Below are positions 9,991-19,261 of a stretch of DNA of 64,000 bases, one piece after another. The position numbers were made by a program, and so were the translations under genes. Position 1 is the stretch's first letter. Each line of letters begins with the position of its first letter. The DNA is from JBEVJC01 sp040510375 (GTDB taxonomy: Bacteria; Bacteroidota; Bacteroidia; Chitinophagales; Chitinophagaceae), in assembly GCA_040510375.1 (NCBI GenBank), contig JBEVJC010000006.1, positions 124,001-188,000 of the forward strand, in the 5' to 3' direction. The notes beneath the pieces are model-generated. The model did no database searches and was not told where the DNA came from. It saw nothing but the letters and a program-made list of their open reading frames with translations.

Positions 9991-12132
9991 ATGAAACAGC
10001 TGGCCTTATTTATCACCTTGTCCTGTTTCCTGCTTACCGCACAGGGACAGATCAATATCAGCGGCACTGTCAAAACAAACGGTCGGCCACTTCCCGGTGT
10101 AAATCTTCGGCTGGTTGGAACCTATGAAGGAACATCGAGCGACAGTACCGGGGCATTTCATTTCATAAGTCCCGAACCAGGAACCTTCACCCTTGTTTTC
10201 AGTATTACCGGTTATAAAAGTGATAGTGTAAAAATAGTGCTGGATAGTGCTGCCCTGAACCTCAGCCTTACCATGAAGGCCGACATGATCGAATTAAATG
10301 CAGTCACCATCAATGCAGGTACACTGGAAACGGGCGATAATAAAAAGGGAGCGGTCCTCACTTCGCTTGATGTAGCAACAACAGCAGGTGCCGTGGCGGA
10401 TGTAGTAGCGGCCCTCCAGACCCTGCCCGGTACCGCACAGGCATTTGGCGAAAACGGTTTGTTTGTCCGCGGAGGAACCGGTGCCGAAACACAGGCTTAC
10501 TTCGATGGTATGCTGGTAAAAAGTGCGTTTGGCAGCCAGCTGCCTGATATGGCCGGCCGGAGCCGCTTCTCCCCCTTTTTATTTAAAGGAACAAGTTTTT
10601 CAACCGGAGGTTACTCTGCACAATATGGCCAGGCTCTTTCATCTGCACTTCTTTTGGAGACCAAGGACCTGCCGGAAAAAACTTCAGATGAGTTTTCAAT
10701 TCTTTCAGTTGGAGTAAGTGCTGCCCATACGCAACGTTGGAAAAAAAGTTCACTGGTTGTTGGTGGCAGCTACTATAATCTCGCGCCGCTTTATTCTGTA
10801 ATCGGCCAGAACATCGACTGGATCCGGGCTCCGGAGGAAGTCCAAGCGTCTGTTCAGTTTAAACAACAGGTCAGCAAACGGGGTATGCTTAAAATATACT
10901 CACAGTTCAACAGGACCCGTGCCGATCTTCGAACCGGTTTTGGCCAAAGCCAGGATCCGGCTGATATAGTCAATCGCAACAATAACTACTATGTCAACGC
11001 AACGTACAAGGATGAAACCAGCAATGGCTGGAAGATCCAGTCGGGCCTGAGCCTGTATATAAACAATGAAACAGGGAAGGTAAATGCCAATCAATACAAA
11101 CTCGATAACGACCAGTACCAGGTTAGACTCGTTTTTTCCCGGTATCTGTTTGGCCGCAACCTGATCCGCACCGGTATAGAAAGTTCCTATAACAAACATG
11201 GCGAAGGATGGAATGAACTGGGCCGGCATTTTAATAACCGGATGCAGGCGGGATTTGTTGAAACTGAATTTTACCTTGGATCAAAATTCGTTACCCGGGT
11301 TGGTATACGCACAGAAAACAACAGCATACTGTCGGCCTGGAATCTGGCACCGCGACTATCATTCGCCCTGAAGGCAGGTATTCATGGGCAACTGGCACTG
11401 GCATATGGATCCTTTTATCAAAATCCCGACGATACCTACCTAGTACAGAACCACGACCTCGACTATGAAAAAGCAAGCCATTTTATTTTCAACTATGTAT
11501 ACCAGCATTCGGGAATAACCTTCCGCGCTGAAACTTATTATAAACGTTATTCCAGTCTTACCAAATACGATTTCGAAGGTTATTCCCAGAATATTGGGGT
11601 AAACAATTTCACCAATCTCCGCAATACTGGTAAAGGGTATGCAAAAGGTTTTGATATTTTCTTCCGCGACAGGACTTCCATACCCGGTGCACAATACTGG
11701 ATCTCCTACTCCTGGCTTGATACCAGGAGGGACTTCAGGAACTATCCTGCACTGGCTGTGCCGCCATTTGCAGCCCGCCATAGTCTCAACATCGTATATA
11801 AACAATATATCCCCTGGCTTAAAACAGAAGTCGGCACCACCTATACTTTCAGTAGCGGCCGCACTTATTACAATCCCCATAACCCGGTATTCCTGGGCAA
11901 CAAAACCAGGTCATTTAATAACCTTAGCCTCAATATCAGCTACCTGACCAGGGTCTTCAATGAGTTCGCGGTAGTATATGCATCGGTTACCAACCTGCCT
12001 GGATTCAATAATATCTATGGATATAATTATTCGGCCGATGGAACAAAAATGAACCCGATCCTTCCCGCAGCAAACCGGAATATTTTCATCGGACTGCTGG
12101 TTACCATTGGCGACAATACATTCAATCACTAA
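9991..12132 (+). CDS. TonB-dependent outer-membrane receptor (non-SusC type)
   Basis: Outer-membrane beta-barrel importer of 713 residues. The ATG at 9991 follows an A-rich leader and gives a clean signal peptide (MKQLALFITLSCFLLTAQG); an upstream TTG in frame at 9970 is less likely. A carboxypeptidase-regulatory-like domain (about 21-110) is followed by a plug domain (VADVVAALQTLPGT, GLFVRGG, YFDGMLV) and a barrel made of alternating aromatic strands. It is shorter than SusC proteins (about 1000 residues) and has no SusD partner. It is the first gene of a tight unit with the exported TPR-like protein (10-bp spacing), a LytS kinase and a LytTR regulator, so its own expression or substrate may be tied to that signalling pair. 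The substrate is unknown. Confidence 0.93.
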   Translation: MKQLALFITLSCFLLTAQGQINISGTVKTNGRPLPGVNLRLVGTYEGTSSDSTGAFHFISPEPGTFTLVFSITGYKSDSVKIVLDSAALNLSLTMKADMIELNAVTINAGTLETGDNKKGAVLTSLDVATTAGAVADVVAALQTLPGTAQAFGENGLFVRGGTGAETQAYFDGMLVKSAFGSQLPDMAGRSRFSPFLFKGTSFSTGGYSAQYGQALSSALLLETKDLPEKTSDEFSILSVGVSAAHTQRWKKSSLVVGGSYYNLAPLYSVIGQNIDWIRAPEEVQASVQFKQQVSKRGMLKIYSQFNRTRADLRTGFGQSQDPADIVNRNNNYYVNATYKDETSNGWKIQSGLSLYINNETGKVNANQYKLDNDQYQVRLVFSRYLFGRNLIRTGIESSYNKHGEGWNELGRHFNNRMQAGFVETEFYLGSKFVTRVGIRTENNSILSAWNLAPRLSFALKAGIHGQLALAYGSFYQNPDDTYLVQNHDLDYEKASHFIFNYVYQHSGITFRAETYYKRYSSLTKYDFEGYSQNIGVNNFTNLRNTGKGYAKGFDIFFRDRTSIPGAQYWISYSWLDTRRDFRNYPALAVPPFAARHSLNIVYKQYIPWLKTEVGTTYTFSSGRTYYNPHNPVFLGNKTRSFNNLSLNISYLTRVFNEFAVVYASVTNLPGFNNIYGYNYSADGTKMNPILPAANRNIFIGLLVTIGDNTFNH

Positions 12133-12142
12133 AACAAATAAA

Positions 12143-12841
12143 ATGCTAACCAGAAATTTTCCAACAGGACTCAATCAATCCACCCTATCGCGCAACAGAA
12201 ACCATATCCGGTTAATTATAACCGGCCTTGCCGTGTTTCTTTTCACAGCCGGATTATCTGCACAGGATAGATTTACGGCAGCCATCCGCAAAGGCATCAC
12301 AATGATGGACAGCACAGCCAGCAGTGCCGCAAACCAGGAAACTGCCAACTACTTTGAACGTATTGCAAATGCAGAGCCTGGCCAATGGCTGGCCCAGTAC
12401 TATACAGGCCTGACCCTTATTTACGTTGGATATGACGAATCGAAAGATAGGGAAACCCGCGACCTGATCTTTGACAAGGCGATGGAATTTGCTGACAAGG
12501 CCGACAAACTTCATCCGCAGAATAGCGATATATATGCGCTGAAAGGATATATTCTTTTTATGAAGATGGCTGTGGCACCACAATCGCGGGCCATGACCAT
12601 GATCCCGGCTTCCAATACATTGCTGGAAAAAGCCATCGCACTTGACCCGGCAAATCCGCGTGGCTACCTGCTGAAAGGCCAGAACCTTTTTTATACACCT
12701 GAAGCCTTTGGTGGTGGTAAGGAAAAAGCCGCCGTGTTACTGAAACAAGCTGCGGTTATTTTTGAAACACAGAACAACAACGGCATTGAGCCCAGCTGGG
12801 GAAAACGCAGGTGTCAGTCGTTACTGGATAAAATCAATTAA
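12143..12841 (+). CDS. Exported TPR-like protein
   Basis: Periplasmic or membrane-associated protein of 232 residues. The ATG at 12143 is preferred over an upstream in-frame start at 12107 that would overlap the receptor gene. A basic N-terminus is followed by one hydrophobic stretch ending in LSAQD, a signal peptide or anchor. The rest is helical with tetratricopeptide-like spacing (ADKLHPQNSDIYALKGYILF; LEKAIALDPANPRGYLLKGQ), which suggests a protein-interaction scaffold. It starts 10 bp after the receptor stop codon and precedes the kinase gene, so all four genes are probably cotranscribed. No enzyme motif is visible. Confidence 0.85.
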   Translation: MLTRNFPTGLNQSTLSRNRNHIRLIITGLAVFLFTAGLSAQDRFTAAIRKGITMMDSTASSAANQETANYFERIANAEPGQWLAQYYTGLTLIYVGYDESKDRETRDLIFDKAMEFADKADKLHPQNSDIYALKGYILFMKMAVAPQSRAMTMIPASNTLLEKAIALDPANPRGYLLKGQNLFYTPEAFGGGKEKAAVLLKQAAVIFETQNNNGIEPSWGKRRCQSLLDKIN

Positions 12842-12922
12842 TGTAAGGTGGAAGGTCAATTATTTATACATTTAACGGGTGGAAAAAATAAACGCTCAAA
12901 GTTGAACAGGAATATCATTTCA

Positions 12923-13969
12923 ATGAAAGGCCGGAGCCTGCTGCGCATCAACCTGCAATTCGGTATGATCGCATTACTGGTAGGACTTGTAATAAACCTT
13001 TTCTACCTGACCTTTGATCCATCCCATTACAGCGCCAGGCAATTTGTGTATAGTTTCGCTTTCAGCCTGTTCATCACCCTTTCCATCACCAATGTAGTAG
13101 CGCTTTTCCAGACATTGGGATTTGGCGCAAACTCCCGCTTCTGGGTTTTTGTAACTGCCTACTATATCTGCAACCTGGTTGGTATGATCATCGGGACCGA
13201 ACTGACTTTTATCTTTGTAAACCTTATCCTGCGGTTTCGTCCACTCTTCCGTTTCCATCCGGAAGAGTACGGCAGCAATGCAGCGATCGTACTGGTAGTG
13301 GGTACGCTGATTCTACTTTACTATTTCCAGAAGGAAGGAAAACGGGCAGCCCTGCAGGCAAAAGAAAATGACCTCATGCAACTGCGCCAGTTACAAAGTC
13401 ATGCCGAACTGCAGGCCTTGCAATCCAGGATTAATCCGCATTTTTTATACAATGTCCTTAATTCAATTGCCAGTCTTATTCACGAAAACCCGGGCCAGGC
13501 TGAAGAAATGACCATCAAACTGTCAAAGCTGTTCCGTTATAGTATCAGTAAGGGCCAGGAAAACCTTCACCCGTTGAAGGATGAACTGGAGATCCTGCGT
13601 ACATACGTCGATATCGAACAGGTGCGATTTGGCGACCGGATGAAAATCCAGATTGAAACAACACCGGAGCTTGAAAACGCACAGGTACCAAGGTTCCTGA
13701 TCCAGCCCCTCGTGGAAAATGCAATTAAACATGGATTGAAGAACGTCCCTGCCAATGCATTGATCCGGGTAAAACTATCCCGCCTTGATAACCGGCTGGT
13801 GATTGCTGTATACGACAATGGTAGTCCCTTTCCCGAAGAAATGGAAATGGGTTATGGAATCCAGAGTACGTACGATAAACTCAGGCTGTTATACCAGAAT
13901 GATTACGATCTTCAACTGGTCAATGAACCTAAACATATCATGATCTCCCTGCCATTTGTAATAGAATGA
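12923..13969 (+). CDS. LytS-type sensor histidine kinase
   Basis: Inner-membrane kinase of 348 residues from the ATG at 12923. A GTG at 12848 would add 25 residues lacking membrane character. About four membrane helices occupy residues 10-140, followed by a coiled-coil stretch rich in Gln/Glu/Ala/Leu. The His_kinase domain of the LytS family has His173 in RINPHFLYNVLNSI, and a short HATPase region contains FLIQPLVENAIKHGLKN and YDNGSPFP. Such kinases phosphorylate LytTR-type regulators; the cognate regulator is the next gene, 59 bp downstream. The last 66 bases of the gene are repeated imperfectly in that spacer (see the repeat feature). The signal sensed is unknown. Confidence 0.94.
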   Translation: MKGRSLLRINLQFGMIALLVGLVINLFYLTFDPSHYSARQFVYSFAFSLFITLSITNVVALFQTLGFGANSRFWVFVTAYYICNLVGMIIGTELTFIFVNLILRFRPLFRFHPEEYGSNAAIVLVVGTLILLYYFQKEGKRAALQAKENDLMQLRQLQSHAELQALQSRINPHFLYNVLNSIASLIHENPGQAEEMTIKLSKLFRYSISKGQENLHPLKDELEILRTYVDIEQVRFGDRMKIQIETTPELENAQVPRFLIQPLVENAIKHGLKNVPANALIRVKLSRLDNRLVIAVYDNGSPFPEEMEMGYGIQSTYDKLRLLYQNDYDLQLVNEPKHIMISLPFVIE

Positions 13970-14027
13970 TTACGATCTTCAACCGTCAATAATCCTGAAC
14001 ATATTATAATCCCCCTGCCATTTGTAA
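13896..14027 (+). repeat. Imperfect tandem duplication of the kinase gene's 3' end
   Basis: Bases 13896-13961, which encode the last residues of the LytS kinase, recur as 13963-14027 in the spacer before the LytTR gene, with a 67-bp offset at the left end and one net base lost. Both copies start AGAATGATTACGATCTTCAA and end CCTGCCATTTGTAA. Differences are scattered point changes, so the duplication is not very recent. The kinase stop codon lies at the junction. The second copy is noncoding and ends just before the regulator's ATG, so it forms part of its translation leader. Confidence 0.9.
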
Positions 14028-14028
14028 C

Positions 14029-14778
14029 ATGAAAAAATGGAAAACAATATTAATAGATGATGAACAACTGGCGCGACAGCGACTAAAACGATTGCTGTCT
14101 GCATATCCCGGCATTGAAATCATTGGTGAAGCGGAAAATGGTTCTGCAGCCCTGGAAATGATCAATGTTTTACATCCGGACCTCCTGTTCCTCGATATAG
14201 AAATGCCGGTATTAAATGGCTTTGAAATGCTTGCCCGGCTTGACCTCCAGCCCCGGATTGTTTTCACTACTGCGTATGATCAGTACGCCATCAGGGCATT
14301 TGAAGAAAATTCGGTTGACTATCTGCTGAAACCGGTAGAAGCAGGGCGGTTGGAAAAAACCATCGCAAAGCTGGATTCGCTCGACCAATCGTCCACTCCT
14401 GTCGCCATCGAAAAATTGCTGTCGCAGATCCAGCGACAAACCGAATTGAGAACACTTACAGTAAAAACGGGCGACCGGATCGTCTTGCTGAAAATCGCAG
14501 ATCTTTCCTTTGCCCAGGCAGATGAAAAATATGTTTTCCTGTATACGACTGATGGGAAAAAATACCTGACCGATTACACCATAACATCTCTTGAAGAAAA
14601 ACTCCCTGATGTATTTGTCAGGATTCACCGCGCATGTATCATCAACAGTGAACAGATTACCGAAATCCGAAAGGGTTTTAACGGCGTGTTTAATTTTATA
14701 ATGAATGGTTTTGCCAACCAGCCGGTAAGTTCCAGCCGGTCATACGCAGAACTTTTAAAAACCCGTTTTGATATTTGA
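14029..14778 (+). CDS. LytTR family response regulator
   Basis: Cytoplasmic response regulator of 249 residues. The N-terminal receiver (about 4-118) has the acidic pocket IDDEQ, phospho-accepting Asp56 in LFLDIEMPVLNG, the switch Thr in VFTTAYDQ and the Lys in YLLKPVE. A linker leads to the C-terminal LytTR DNA-binding domain (about 148-247; TVKTGDRIVLLKIADLSFAQ and VRIHRACIINSEQI are characteristic). It is the partner of the LytS kinase just upstream and probably regulates the receptor operon or a distant target. It is convergent with exonuclease III (20 bp between stop codons). Confidence 0.95.
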   Translation: MKKWKTILIDDEQLARQRLKRLLSAYPGIEIIGEAENGSAALEMINVLHPDLLFLDIEMPVLNGFEMLARLDLQPRIVFTTAYDQYAIRAFEENSVDYLLKPVEAGRLEKTIAKLDSLDQSSTPVAIEKLLSQIQRQTELRTLTVKTGDRIVLLKIADLSFAQADEKYVFLYTTDGKKYLTDYTITSLEEKLPDVFVRIHRACIINSEQITEIRKGFNGVFNFIMNGFANQPVSSSRSYAELLKTRFDI

Positions 14779-14798
14779 AAATTCGCCCTTCAACCACA

Positions 14799-15575
14799 TT
14801 AACTTTTGCTCAGCTGGATCCATACCGGCGCATGGTCGCTGGTTTTTTCCCAGCCCCGCACATGTTTATCGACACCGGCTTTTTTTAACCGCTTCGCGAG
14901 ATGCGGACTCAACAGGAAATGATCGATCCTTAATCCGGCGTCGCGACCATAAGCGTTCCGGAAATAATCCCAGAATGTGTAAATGGTTTCACCGGGATGT
15001 AAGGTGCGGATGGCGTCCGTCCATCCCTGTGCCACCAGTTTTTTAAACGCATCCCGTACTTCAATACGAAACAACGCATCATCCACCCATCGCTCCGGTT
15101 TATATACATCGAGTTCGGTCGGCATTACGTTATAGTCGCCCGCAAGAATTACCGGCAGGTCTTCCCTGAACAACTTTTTTGCATGCGCCTGCAGCCGTTT
15201 AAACCAGGCCAGTTTGTACTCGAACTTGGGACCGGGATAAGGATTACCATTTGGCAGGTACAGACAGCCAATCAGGATTCCACCCACAATGGCTTCGATA
15301 TACCGGCTGTGGACATCTTCGGGATCACCCGGTAATTCATGCATGGTTTCTACCGGTTTACCAATGCGCGAAAGGATGGCTACCCCATTCCAGCTTTTCT
15401 GGCCATGCCAGATCGCTTCGTATCCGGCATCATTGATAGCCTGTAAAGGAAATTTTTCATTGGGGGCTTTCAGCTCCTGCAGGCAAACGATCTCTGGCCG
15501 GGCTTCTGCCAGCCATTTCAAAAGAACGGGCAGGCGTCCATTGACCCCATTAACATTATAGGTAGCTATTTTCAT
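14799..15575 (-). CDS. xth: Exodeoxyribonuclease III
   Basis: Apurinic/apyrimidinic endonuclease and 3'-5' exonuclease of the ExoIII/APE1 family, 258 residues, acting in base excision repair. Recognisable metal and catalytic motifs run through the chain: TYNVNGVN at the start, CLQELKAP with metal-binding Glu34, the AGDYNVMP loop, RIDHFLLS, and the C-terminal TSDHAPVW with the conserved His. Length is normal and no part is missing. It is transcribed on the minus strand 51 bp downstream of the AIM24-type gene and could share its transcript. Confidence 0.96.
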   Translation of the reverse strand: MKIATYNVNGVNGRLPVLLKWLAEARPEIVCLQELKAPNEKFPLQAINDAGYEAIWHGQKSWNGVAILSRIGKPVETMHELPGDPEDVHSRYIEAIVGGILIGCLYLPNGNPYPGPKFEYKLAWFKRLQAHAKKLFREDLPVILAGDYNVMPTELDVYKPERWVDDALFRIEVRDAFKKLVAQGWTDAIRTLHPGETIYTFWDYFRNAYGRDAGLRIDHFLLSPHLAKRLKKAGVDKHVRGWEKTSDHAPVWIQLSKS

Positions 15576-15626
15576 CGGATGAAAACTTTGCCGTTAGCTA
15601 TCAATATCCCGACCAGAATCACTGTC

Positions 15627-16430
15627 CTATTCCCTTCCGTCAAAAATATTTCCCAGTCCGCCGAGGATACTCCCCTCCTCCTTACGGTTGTAACTGCCGT
15701 ATTGCATGATGCGGCCGGCAAGGCGGCTGATAGGCAGGGACTGAAGCCATACACGGCCCGGACCGCGAAGCGTTGCGAAGAACAGCCCTTCACCACCAAA
15801 TAATACATTACGCACACCCCTTACGAATTCTATATCGAAGTCAACCGTTGTTGTATAGGCCACCAGGCAACCCGTATCTACTTTTAAGATCTCACCGGGG
15901 GTCAGTACTTTTTCTACAATATAACCACCTGCGTGCAGGAAGGCCATCCCATCTCCCTGTAATTTTTCCATGATAAACCCTTCACCACCGAAGATCCCCG
16001 TTCCCAGTTTTCGTTGGAAATGGATCCCAACACTTACGCCCTTGGCGGCACAAAGGAATGCATCCTTCTGGGCGATAATGGTGCCACCCAGCTCCTGGAG
16101 ATCGAGCGGTACAATCTTGCCAGTATATGGAGCGGCAAAACTTACTTTCTTTTTGCCATGGCTGATATTGGTGAATGCTGTCATGAACAGACTTTCCCCG
16201 GTAAGGATCCGTTTGCCGGCACTCACCAGTTTGCCGAAGATGCCGGTTGGTTGCTGGGCAGATCCATCGCCGAAAATTGTTTGCATACCGATTCCGTCTT
16301 CCATCATCATCATGGCACCACTTTCGGCAATGGCGGTTTCTTCAGGATCAAGTTCGATTTCCACGAACTGCAGTTCCTCTCCATAAATTTTGTAATCGAT
16401 TTCGTGATTGGTCCGCTGGCTATAACTCAT
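15627..16430 (-). CDS. AIM24/TIGR00266 family protein
   Basis: Soluble protein of 267 residues built of repeated beta segments with Gly-rich turns (SLFMTAFTN, GGEGFIMEKLQGDGMAFLHAGG, GGEGLFFATLRGPGRVWLQS), characteristic of the AIM24/TIGR00266 family. An acidic Met-rich stretch (ESGAMMMMEDGIGMQT) near residue 37 is also typical. The biochemical role is not established; mitochondrial Aim24 affects membrane organisation, but extension to bacteria is uncertain. No signal peptide or membrane helix is present. The first gene of a possible two-gene unit with exonuclease III. Confidence 0.9.
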   Translation of the reverse strand: MSYSQRTNHEIDYKIYGEELQFVEIELDPEETAIAESGAMMMMEDGIGMQTIFGDGSAQQPTGIFGKLVSAGKRILTGESLFMTAFTNISHGKKKVSFAAPYTGKIVPLDLQELGGTIIAQKDAFLCAAKGVSVGIHFQRKLGTGIFGGEGFIMEKLQGDGMAFLHAGGYIVEKVLTPGEILKVDTGCLVAYTTTVDFDIEFVRGVRNVLFGGEGLFFATLRGPGRVWLQSLPISRLAGRIMQYGSYNRKEEGSILGGLGNIFDGRE

Positions 16431-16470
16431 GGAATTAAATTTTTTTTTAAAGATAGAAAAGAATCGGTCT

Positions 16471-16517
16471 CAAAATAAAAAAGGGTGGCCGGCAATTGAA
16501 TATTGCAGACCTCCCTT
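16471..16517 (-). terminator. Rho-independent terminator after the FtsX-type permease gene
   Basis: An inverted repeat with arms 16481-16496 and 16502-16517, three mismatches and a 5-base loop, lies 40 bp past the stop codon of the permease gene. Read on the minus strand the hairpin is followed by TTTTTTATTTTG (16482-16471), the layout of an intrinsic terminator. Confidence 0.75.
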
Positions 16518-16556
16518 CCTAACCGGATAATTACACACTGTATAATATTAAAACTA

Positions 16557-18917
16557 TTACTCTGTTCTCAGGGTTTTTGCCGGATTTACATAGGCGGCCC
16601 TGATAGCCTGGAAACTTACGGTTAAAATTGTAATGAGCAACGCGGCTGCACCTGAACCCGCAAAGATCCACCAGGACAGGTCCGCCCGGTATTGATACTG
16701 CTGCAACCATTCATTCATCAGGTAATAGGAAACCGGTATGGTGATGAATAATGAAATACTCACCAGCCAGACAAAATCTTTTGTCAGCAGGCGCCAAAGG
16801 GTAACCCCTGAAGCCCCCAGCACTTTACGCACGCTGATTTCCTTGATGCGTTGTTGGGTTATGAATAATGACAGGCCAAATAAACCAAGACAGGATATCA
16901 GGATGGCCAACGCCGCAAAAAAACCTGCCAGTTTTCCGATGCGTTCTTCTACCGTAAATTTTCGTGCGTAAACTTCATCTGCGAAACTGTATTCAAAAGT
17001 GCCGGATGGATTATACTTTCCAAATACAGTTCTTACAGCAGGCAATGCCGTACGCAGCGGCACGCTGGGACTAATACGGAGTAAAATTTTATTTACCCAT
17101 CCGTATTGAAGATGAAAAATAGTGGGATGGGTTGGCTCATATGGCGATTCCATGACCATATCTTTTACAACTCCGGTAATCACGTGGTCATTTCCATTCC
17201 ATCTCATTGTTTTCCCAACCGGGTCCTGAATGCCGGTTAACCTTACAGCTGATTCATTTAAAATAAAGGCCCCGGAATCTGCTGGGTACTCGCGCGAAAA
17301 GTCGCGGCCCGATACTACCTGCCAGCCCACCGTTTTTCCATAATCATGGGTAACCGCGATTGTACCAAAAAGTGGACTGCTGTCCGGATCCTTTCCTTTC
17401 CATTCCAGGCCAGTATTGTTTGACCAGATTTCGGTGGTAGTGCTGTTTGCTTCAGCCATATCCTCTATCATACCGGTTTGTAACAGATCGTTGCGAAGTC
17501 CGTTATAATTTTTATAAAGATCCGGCGTGTTCATATCAATTGTTATCAACCCTTCCCTTGAATAACCTACGGGCCGGTTTTTTGTGAACTGGATCTGCCG
17601 GAAAACGATTACCGTACCAATGATCAGGGCAATGGAAATGGCAAACTGCATTACCACCAGCACCTTTCTTGGAATCACCGCCGACGTGTCTGTACGGAAA
17701 CTGCCTTTCAATATTCTTATGGCCTTGAACCCCGATAAATAAAAAGCAGGGTAACTGCCGGCAACGATACCTGTCAGGACTGCAAACCCCAGGAGCAATA
17801 ACCAGAACACCGGATTACCAGATGGGATACTGATATTTTTACCGGATAATGAATTAAAGAAGGGCAACGAAATTAGAATAAGTACCAGGGAAAAAACGGT
17901 GGCTATAAGGGACACCAGTAACGATTCCCCAAGAAACTGGCCGATCAGTTGTTTTCGCATAGAACCCAATGCCTTTCTGATACCTACCTCCTTGGCCCTT
18001 TTTCCGCTATGTGCTGTACTGAGATTCATAAAATTTATACAGGCAAGCAATAATACAAAAAGACCAATGATACCAAAGAGCCATACAAACTGTATCCTTC
18101 CTCCGCTCTCTTTGCCGTTCTCAAACTCATTGTATAAATGCCATCTATCCATGGGGTGTACCAGTAATTCTTCCTTCCATTCTTTTACATAGGGCTTCAG
18201 CAGGTCTTTCACATTTTCAGTCGCTGTTGCAAAGTCTACGTTGTCGTTCAGTTCCACGAACAACTGGTTGCCATGGTTCTCCCATTGATCTGTTTGCAGA
18301 CTTCCTTTGTTATTGCTGTTATTCCAGGAAAGTAAAAAACTGGTTTCCTTTAATGTTGTATTTGCCGGAAGGTCCGCAAAAATAGCAGCCACTCTCATAT
18401 CGGCTTTATTATCCACCCGCACTGTTTTGTTAATCGGATCGTCATCACCGAACAGGGCTTTTGCAACCGAATGCGACAGGATAATGGAAGAAGGGTCCTT
18501 TAATGCGCCGGTTTCACCACGCAGCTCCAGACTCAGTATGGACGGCAATCCCGGTTCTGCCCACATACCACTCCGGGAAATTTTCTTTTCGCCCACGGAA
18601 AGTATATGCGGCGAATTCCAGGAGCTGAGGGCTACCTGTTTAAACAGATTGTCGTAACGGGTGCGGAAGGCATGACCCATCGGTACGACAATCGACGGGC
18701 TTGTCTCCGTTTCGTCGTCAAAAGTCTGCGTGGTCATAACCTGTCCCACCCGGGAATGATTTTTATGGTATTGGTCGTACGAAATCTCATCATGAATCCA
18801 CAGACCAATCAGTATGGCCACGGCCATACCCACGGCAAGTCCCACAATATTGATTGTTGAAAAGCCGAAATTCTTCAACAGGCTTCGCCAGGCAACTTTT
18901 AAATAATTCTTTATCAT
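16557..18917 (-). CDS. FtsX/MacB-type ABC transporter permease
   Basis: Inner-membrane permease of 786 residues from the ATG at 18917. An upstream TTG would add ten residues that do not look coding. It starts with the family's MIKNYLKVAWRSLLKN segment and first helix, followed by a large extracytoplasmic MacB_PCD domain. Three helices around residues 285-400 carry the conserved KRAKEVGIRKALGS loop, and a second periplasmic domain and a final FtsX helix cluster follow (IKEISVRKVLGASG near residue 690). This duplicated layout is common in Bacteroidota. No ATPase gene is adjacent, so the partner must be encoded elsewhere. Likely roles are lipoprotein or small-molecule export, not determined here. 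It is divergent from a paralogue at 19262. Confidence 0.92.
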   Translation of the reverse strand: MIKNYLKVAWRSLLKNFGFSTINIVGLAVGMAVAILIGLWIHDEISYDQYHKNHSRVGQVMTTQTFDDETETSPSIVVPMGHAFRTRYDNLFKQVALSSWNSPHILSVGEKKISRSGMWAEPGLPSILSLELRGETGALKDPSSIILSHSVAKALFGDDDPINKTVRVDNKADMRVAAIFADLPANTTLKETSFLLSWNNSNNKGSLQTDQWENHGNQLFVELNDNVDFATATENVKDLLKPYVKEWKEELLVHPMDRWHLYNEFENGKESGGRIQFVWLFGIIGLFVLLLACINFMNLSTAHSGKRAKEVGIRKALGSMRKQLIGQFLGESLLVSLIATVFSLVLILISLPFFNSLSGKNISIPSGNPVFWLLLLGFAVLTGIVAGSYPAFYLSGFKAIRILKGSFRTDTSAVIPRKVLVVMQFAISIALIIGTVIVFRQIQFTKNRPVGYSREGLITIDMNTPDLYKNYNGLRNDLLQTGMIEDMAEANSTTTEIWSNNTGLEWKGKDPDSSPLFGTIAVTHDYGKTVGWQVVSGRDFSREYPADSGAFILNESAVRLTGIQDPVGKTMRWNGNDHVITGVVKDMVMESPYEPTHPTIFHLQYGWVNKILLRISPSVPLRTALPAVRTVFGKYNPSGTFEYSFADEVYARKFTVEERIGKLAGFFAALAILISCLGLFGLSLFITQQRIKEISVRKVLGASGVTLWRLLTKDFVWLVSISLFITIPVSYYLMNEWLQQYQYRADLSWWIFAGSGAAALLITILTVSFQAIRAAYVNPAKTLRTE

Positions 18918-19261
18918 GTCTCGGGTTTTGGTATCAGGCAATTGCAATTCGCGTCAGCTGGAAACGACTTAATAACATGCCACAATGTAAGGAGACTGAT
19001 TAATAAGGTGTAGGCTTCCCTGAATATGGCGTTTACGTTCGTAAGCGATACAACACTGTGCGTTTCCGATACACCAGAACGTTGTAAAAACAACTCTTTA
19101 ATCCGGTATAGCTGAACCTGCATAATATATTATGTATTGAAACCGGACAGTTCCTGTATGATTGCGGACAATATATCCGAGATTTCATTCTGTAATACAT
19201 TGATTACTATATACTTACTGTTGTGGTATACAATTCGCAAAAATCGCGTAATATCAACCCA
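18918..19261. other. Divergent intergenic region between two FtsX-type permease genes
   Basis: This 344-bp stretch between the divergent start codons must contain both promoters. Short open frames in it look spurious. No RNA gene, strong palindrome or repeat was seen. Confidence 0.5.
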
